From Pseudomonas saponiphila (GTDB lineage Bacteria; Pseudomonadota; Gammaproteobacteria; Pseudomonadales; Pseudomonadaceae): 64,000 bases of DNA. Below, piece by piece: positions 62,122 to 64,000 of this stretch. The stretch covers positions 620,001 to 684,000 of the forward strand of contig NZ_FNTJ01000001.1 in assembly GCF_900105185.1 (NCBI RefSeq), in the 5' to 3' direction. Every line of letters starts with the position of its first letter. Within the stretch, counting starts at the first letter, position 1. The notes under the pieces were generated by a model. It did no database searches, was not told where the DNA came from, and was given only the letters and a program-made list of their open reading frames with translations. The translations under genes and the position numbers were made by a program.

Positions 62122-63201
62122 TTAGCGGCGGGTCAGCAGCACCCCGGATTCCATGTGGTGGGTCCAGGGGAACTGGTCGAACAGCGCGCAGCGGGTGATG
62201 CGGTGGCTGTCGTGCAACTGGGCGATGTTGGCCGCCAGGGTCTCCGGGTTGCAGGAGATGTACAGGATGTTGTCGAAGCGCCGGGTCAGTTCGCAGGTGT
62301 CCGGGTCCATGCCGGCCCGAGGCGGGTCGACGAACACGCTGCCGAATTCGTAGCTCTTCAGATCCACGCCCTGCAGACGGCGGAACGGTCGAACTTCGTT
62401 CAGGGCCTCGGTCAGTTCTTCGGCGGACAGACGCACCAGGGTGACGTTATCCACAGCGTTTTCGCTGAGGTTGCTCAAGGCGGCATTGACCGAAGTCTTG
62501 CTGATCTCGGTGGCCAGCACCTTGCGCACCCGGGTGGCCAGGGGCAGGGTGAAGTTGCCATTGCCGCAGTACAGTTCCAGCAGGTCGTCCTGGCGTTCGC
62601 CCAGGGCTTCAAAGGCCCAGTTGAGCATCTTCTGATTCACCGTGCCGTTGGGCTGGGTGAAGGCGCCTTCCGGTTGGCGATAGCTGAAGGTGCGACCGCC
62701 GACTTCGAGTTGTTCCACCACGTAGTCCTGGCCGATGACTTCGCGCTTGCCCTTGGAGCGGCCGATCACGCTGACGTTGAGGTCGGCGGCCAATTGGCTC
62801 GCCGCCTTGTGCCAGTGCTCGTCCAGCGGACGGTGGTAGCACAGGGTGATCATCGCGTCGCCGGCCAGGGTGGTGAGGAATTCCACCTGGAACAGCTTGT
62901 GGCTCAGGGGCGCGCTGGCTTGCCAGGCGGCCTTGAGTCGGGGCATCAACTGGTTGATGCGCTGGCTGGCGATGGGGAATTCCTCGATCAGGATCGGCGT
63001 GCGCTTGTCGTCCTGGGAGAACATCGCGTAGTGCCGTTCACCGGCTTCGCGCCACAGGCGGAATTCGGCGCGCAGGCGGAAGTTCTGCAAAGGCGAGTCG
63101 AAGACCTGAGGCTCGGGGGCATCGAAGGGGGCCAGCAGGTCGCGCAAGCGCGCGACCTTGTCGTTCAACTGGCTGTTGTAGCTTGCGGCATCAAAAGTCA
63201 T
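62122..63201 (-). CDS. trmA: tRNA (uracil-5-)-methyltransferase TrmA
   Basis: A 359-residue SAM-dependent enzyme that forms m5U54 in the T loop of tRNA. The SAM-binding [16 protein letters not shown] is near residue 210, motif DPPRAGMD near 295, and the catalytic-Cys loop ISCNPETL near 320. It lacks the N-terminal TRAM domain of RlmD, which fits TrmA. Its start overlaps the stop of the upstream NCS2 permease gene (ATGA), so the two are coupled. Confidence 0.97.
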   Translation of the reverse strand: MTFDAASYNSQLNDKVARLRDLLAPFDAPEPQVFDSPLQNFRLRAEFRLWREAGERHYAMFSQDDKRTPILIEEFPIASQRINQLMPRLKAAWQASAPLSHKLFQVEFLTTLAGDAMITLCYHRPLDEHWHKAASQLAADLNVSVIGRSKGKREVIGQDYVVEQLEVGGRTFSYRQPEGAFTQPNGTVNQKMLNWAFEALGERQDDLLELYCGNGNFTLPLATRVRKVLATEISKTSVNAALSNLSENAVDNVTLVRLSAEELTEALNEVRPFRRLQGVDLKSYEFGSVFVDPPRAGMDPDTCELTRRFDNILYISCNPETLAANIAQLHDSHRITRCALFDQFPWTHHMESGVLLTRR

Positions 63202-64000
63202 GCGGGGTAACCAAGCTTGATCACGAACAGGATCGACAGAATCACCAGGGGCGCGTTCAGCTCACGGGCGCGGCCCGACAGCAGTTTGATCACGGTCCAG
63301 GCGATAAAGCCGAAGGCAATGCCGTTGGCGATGGAGTAAGTGAAAGGCATGGCCAGGGCGGTGATCACCACGGGAGCGGCGACGGTGATGTCTTCCCAGT
63401 CGATTTCCGCCAGGCCCGAGGTCATCAGCACGGCCACGAACAGCAGGGCTGGCGCGGTGGCGAAGGCGGGCACGCTGGCCGCCAATGGCGAGAAGAACAG
63501 CGCCAGCAGGAACATGATCGCCACCACGATGGCGGTCAGGCCGGTGCGGCCGCCGGCGCTCACACCCGCGGCGGATTCGATGTAGCTGGTGGTGGTGGAG
63601 GTGCCCAGCAGGGAACCGGCCATGGCCGCGGTGCTGTCGGCGATCAGCGCCCGGCCCATTTTCGGCATGTGGCCGTCCTTGCCCATCAGGCCGGCGCGCT
63701 TGGCTACACCGATCAGGGTGCCGGAGTTGTCGAACAGGTCAACGAACAGGAAAGCGAAGATCACGCTGATCAGGCCGATGTCCAGGGCGCCCTTGATGTC
63801 CAGCTGCAGGAAGGTCGGGGCCAGGGACGGTGGCATCGAAGTCACGCCGCCGAACGGGGTTACGCCTAGGAGAATGGAGACGATGGTCACCGCGAGGATG
63901 CCAATCAGCACGGCGCCGCGCACTTTCAGGGCTTCCAGGGCGACGATCAGGGCAAAGCCCAGGGCCGCGAGGATCGGGGCCGGTTTGCTCAGGTCGCCCA
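63198..64000 (-). CDS. NCS2-family purine permease (AdeP/GhxP-like), N-terminal part outside window
   Basis: The reverse strand is open from 64000 to the stop at 63198, giving the last ~267 residues of a polytopic membrane protein. AzgA-type NCS2 signatures are [20 protein letters not shown], then [20 protein letters not shown] and [16 protein letters not shown]. This branch carries adenine, guanine or hypoxanthine by proton symport; which base cannot be told. It overlaps trmA by 4 bases, so permease and tRNA methylase are probably co-transcribed. Confidence 0.93.
   Translation of the reverse strand, partial: GDLSKPAPILAALGFALIVALEALKVRGAVLIGILAVTIVSILLGVTPFGGVTSMPPSLAPTFLQLDIKGALDIGLISVIFAFLFVDLFDNSGTLIGVAKRAGLMGKDGHMPKMGRALIADSTAAMAGSLLGTSTTTSYIESAAGVSAGGRTGLTAIVVAIMFLLALFFSPLAASVPAFATAPALLFVAVLMTSGLAEIDWEDITVAAPVVITALAMPFTYSIANGIAFGFIAWTVIKLLSGRARELNAPLVILSILFVIKLGYPA

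Overview
The window is a GC-rich Pseudomonas chromosome segment, most like the P. fluorescens complex (P. protegens/chlororaphis side). The left third follows the order I know from P. aeruginosa PA3984 down to about PA3961: lnt, corC, ybeY, ybeZ, miaB, DUF1820, Sel1 protein, hemL, thiE, thiD, ladS, aidB-like, amn, rluE, Lrp, YiiP-type exporter, hrpB. Family-typical REP palindromes sit in many gaps. I see no rRNA, tRNA, CRISPR array, insertion sequence or phage.

Layout. 1-9009: housekeeping genes, nearly all on the minus strand (lipoprotein maturation, rRNA/tRNA processing, haem and thiamine synthesis). 9301-11667: hybrid kinase LadS. 11743-27642: nucleotide and lipid enzymes, two Lrp-type regulators, a cation exporter, HrpB, envelope proteins, two nuclease-like proteins and a YedA-type exporter. 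27643-32480: a secreted hydrolase, a large multidomain secreted metalloprotease and a decayed fragment of a second copy of its discoidin region. 32684-40984: RhlE, a flavoprotein, a four-copy 134-bp array carrying DnaA-box-like sequences, deacetylase-family protein, GNAT, TesB, HAD phosphatase, a secreted hydrolase and a YpfJ-like metalloprotein.

41124-55452 is a catabolic island for quinate/shikimate and protocatechuate. AroQ, a QsuD-like quinate/shikimate dehydrogenase and two-domain QuiC convert these compounds to protocatechuate, which PcaHG opens under PcaQ control. An MFS importer and a chemoreceptor lie beside quiC. Inside the island is an unassigned operon (IclR regulator, Gfo/Idh/MocA dehydrogenase, a second QuiC-like single-domain TIM barrel, DMT permease). 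Shared operator-like motifs tie these units together: three IclR/PcaR-type 15-mers, two TetR-type sites, and a PcaQ-type site overlapping the pcaQ stop codon.

55794-56659 is a DUF4160-DUF2442 pair resembling a toxin-antitoxin module. 56763-61894 is a haem-uptake locus (hasI, hasS, hasR, hasA) with a Fur-box-like site in front but no hasDEF exporter genes after hasA. The window closes with trmA and a truncated NCS2 purine permease.

The most unusual items are the DnaA-box-like array (35400-35904), the second QuiC-like operon with its shared operators, and the DUF4160-DUF2442 pair.
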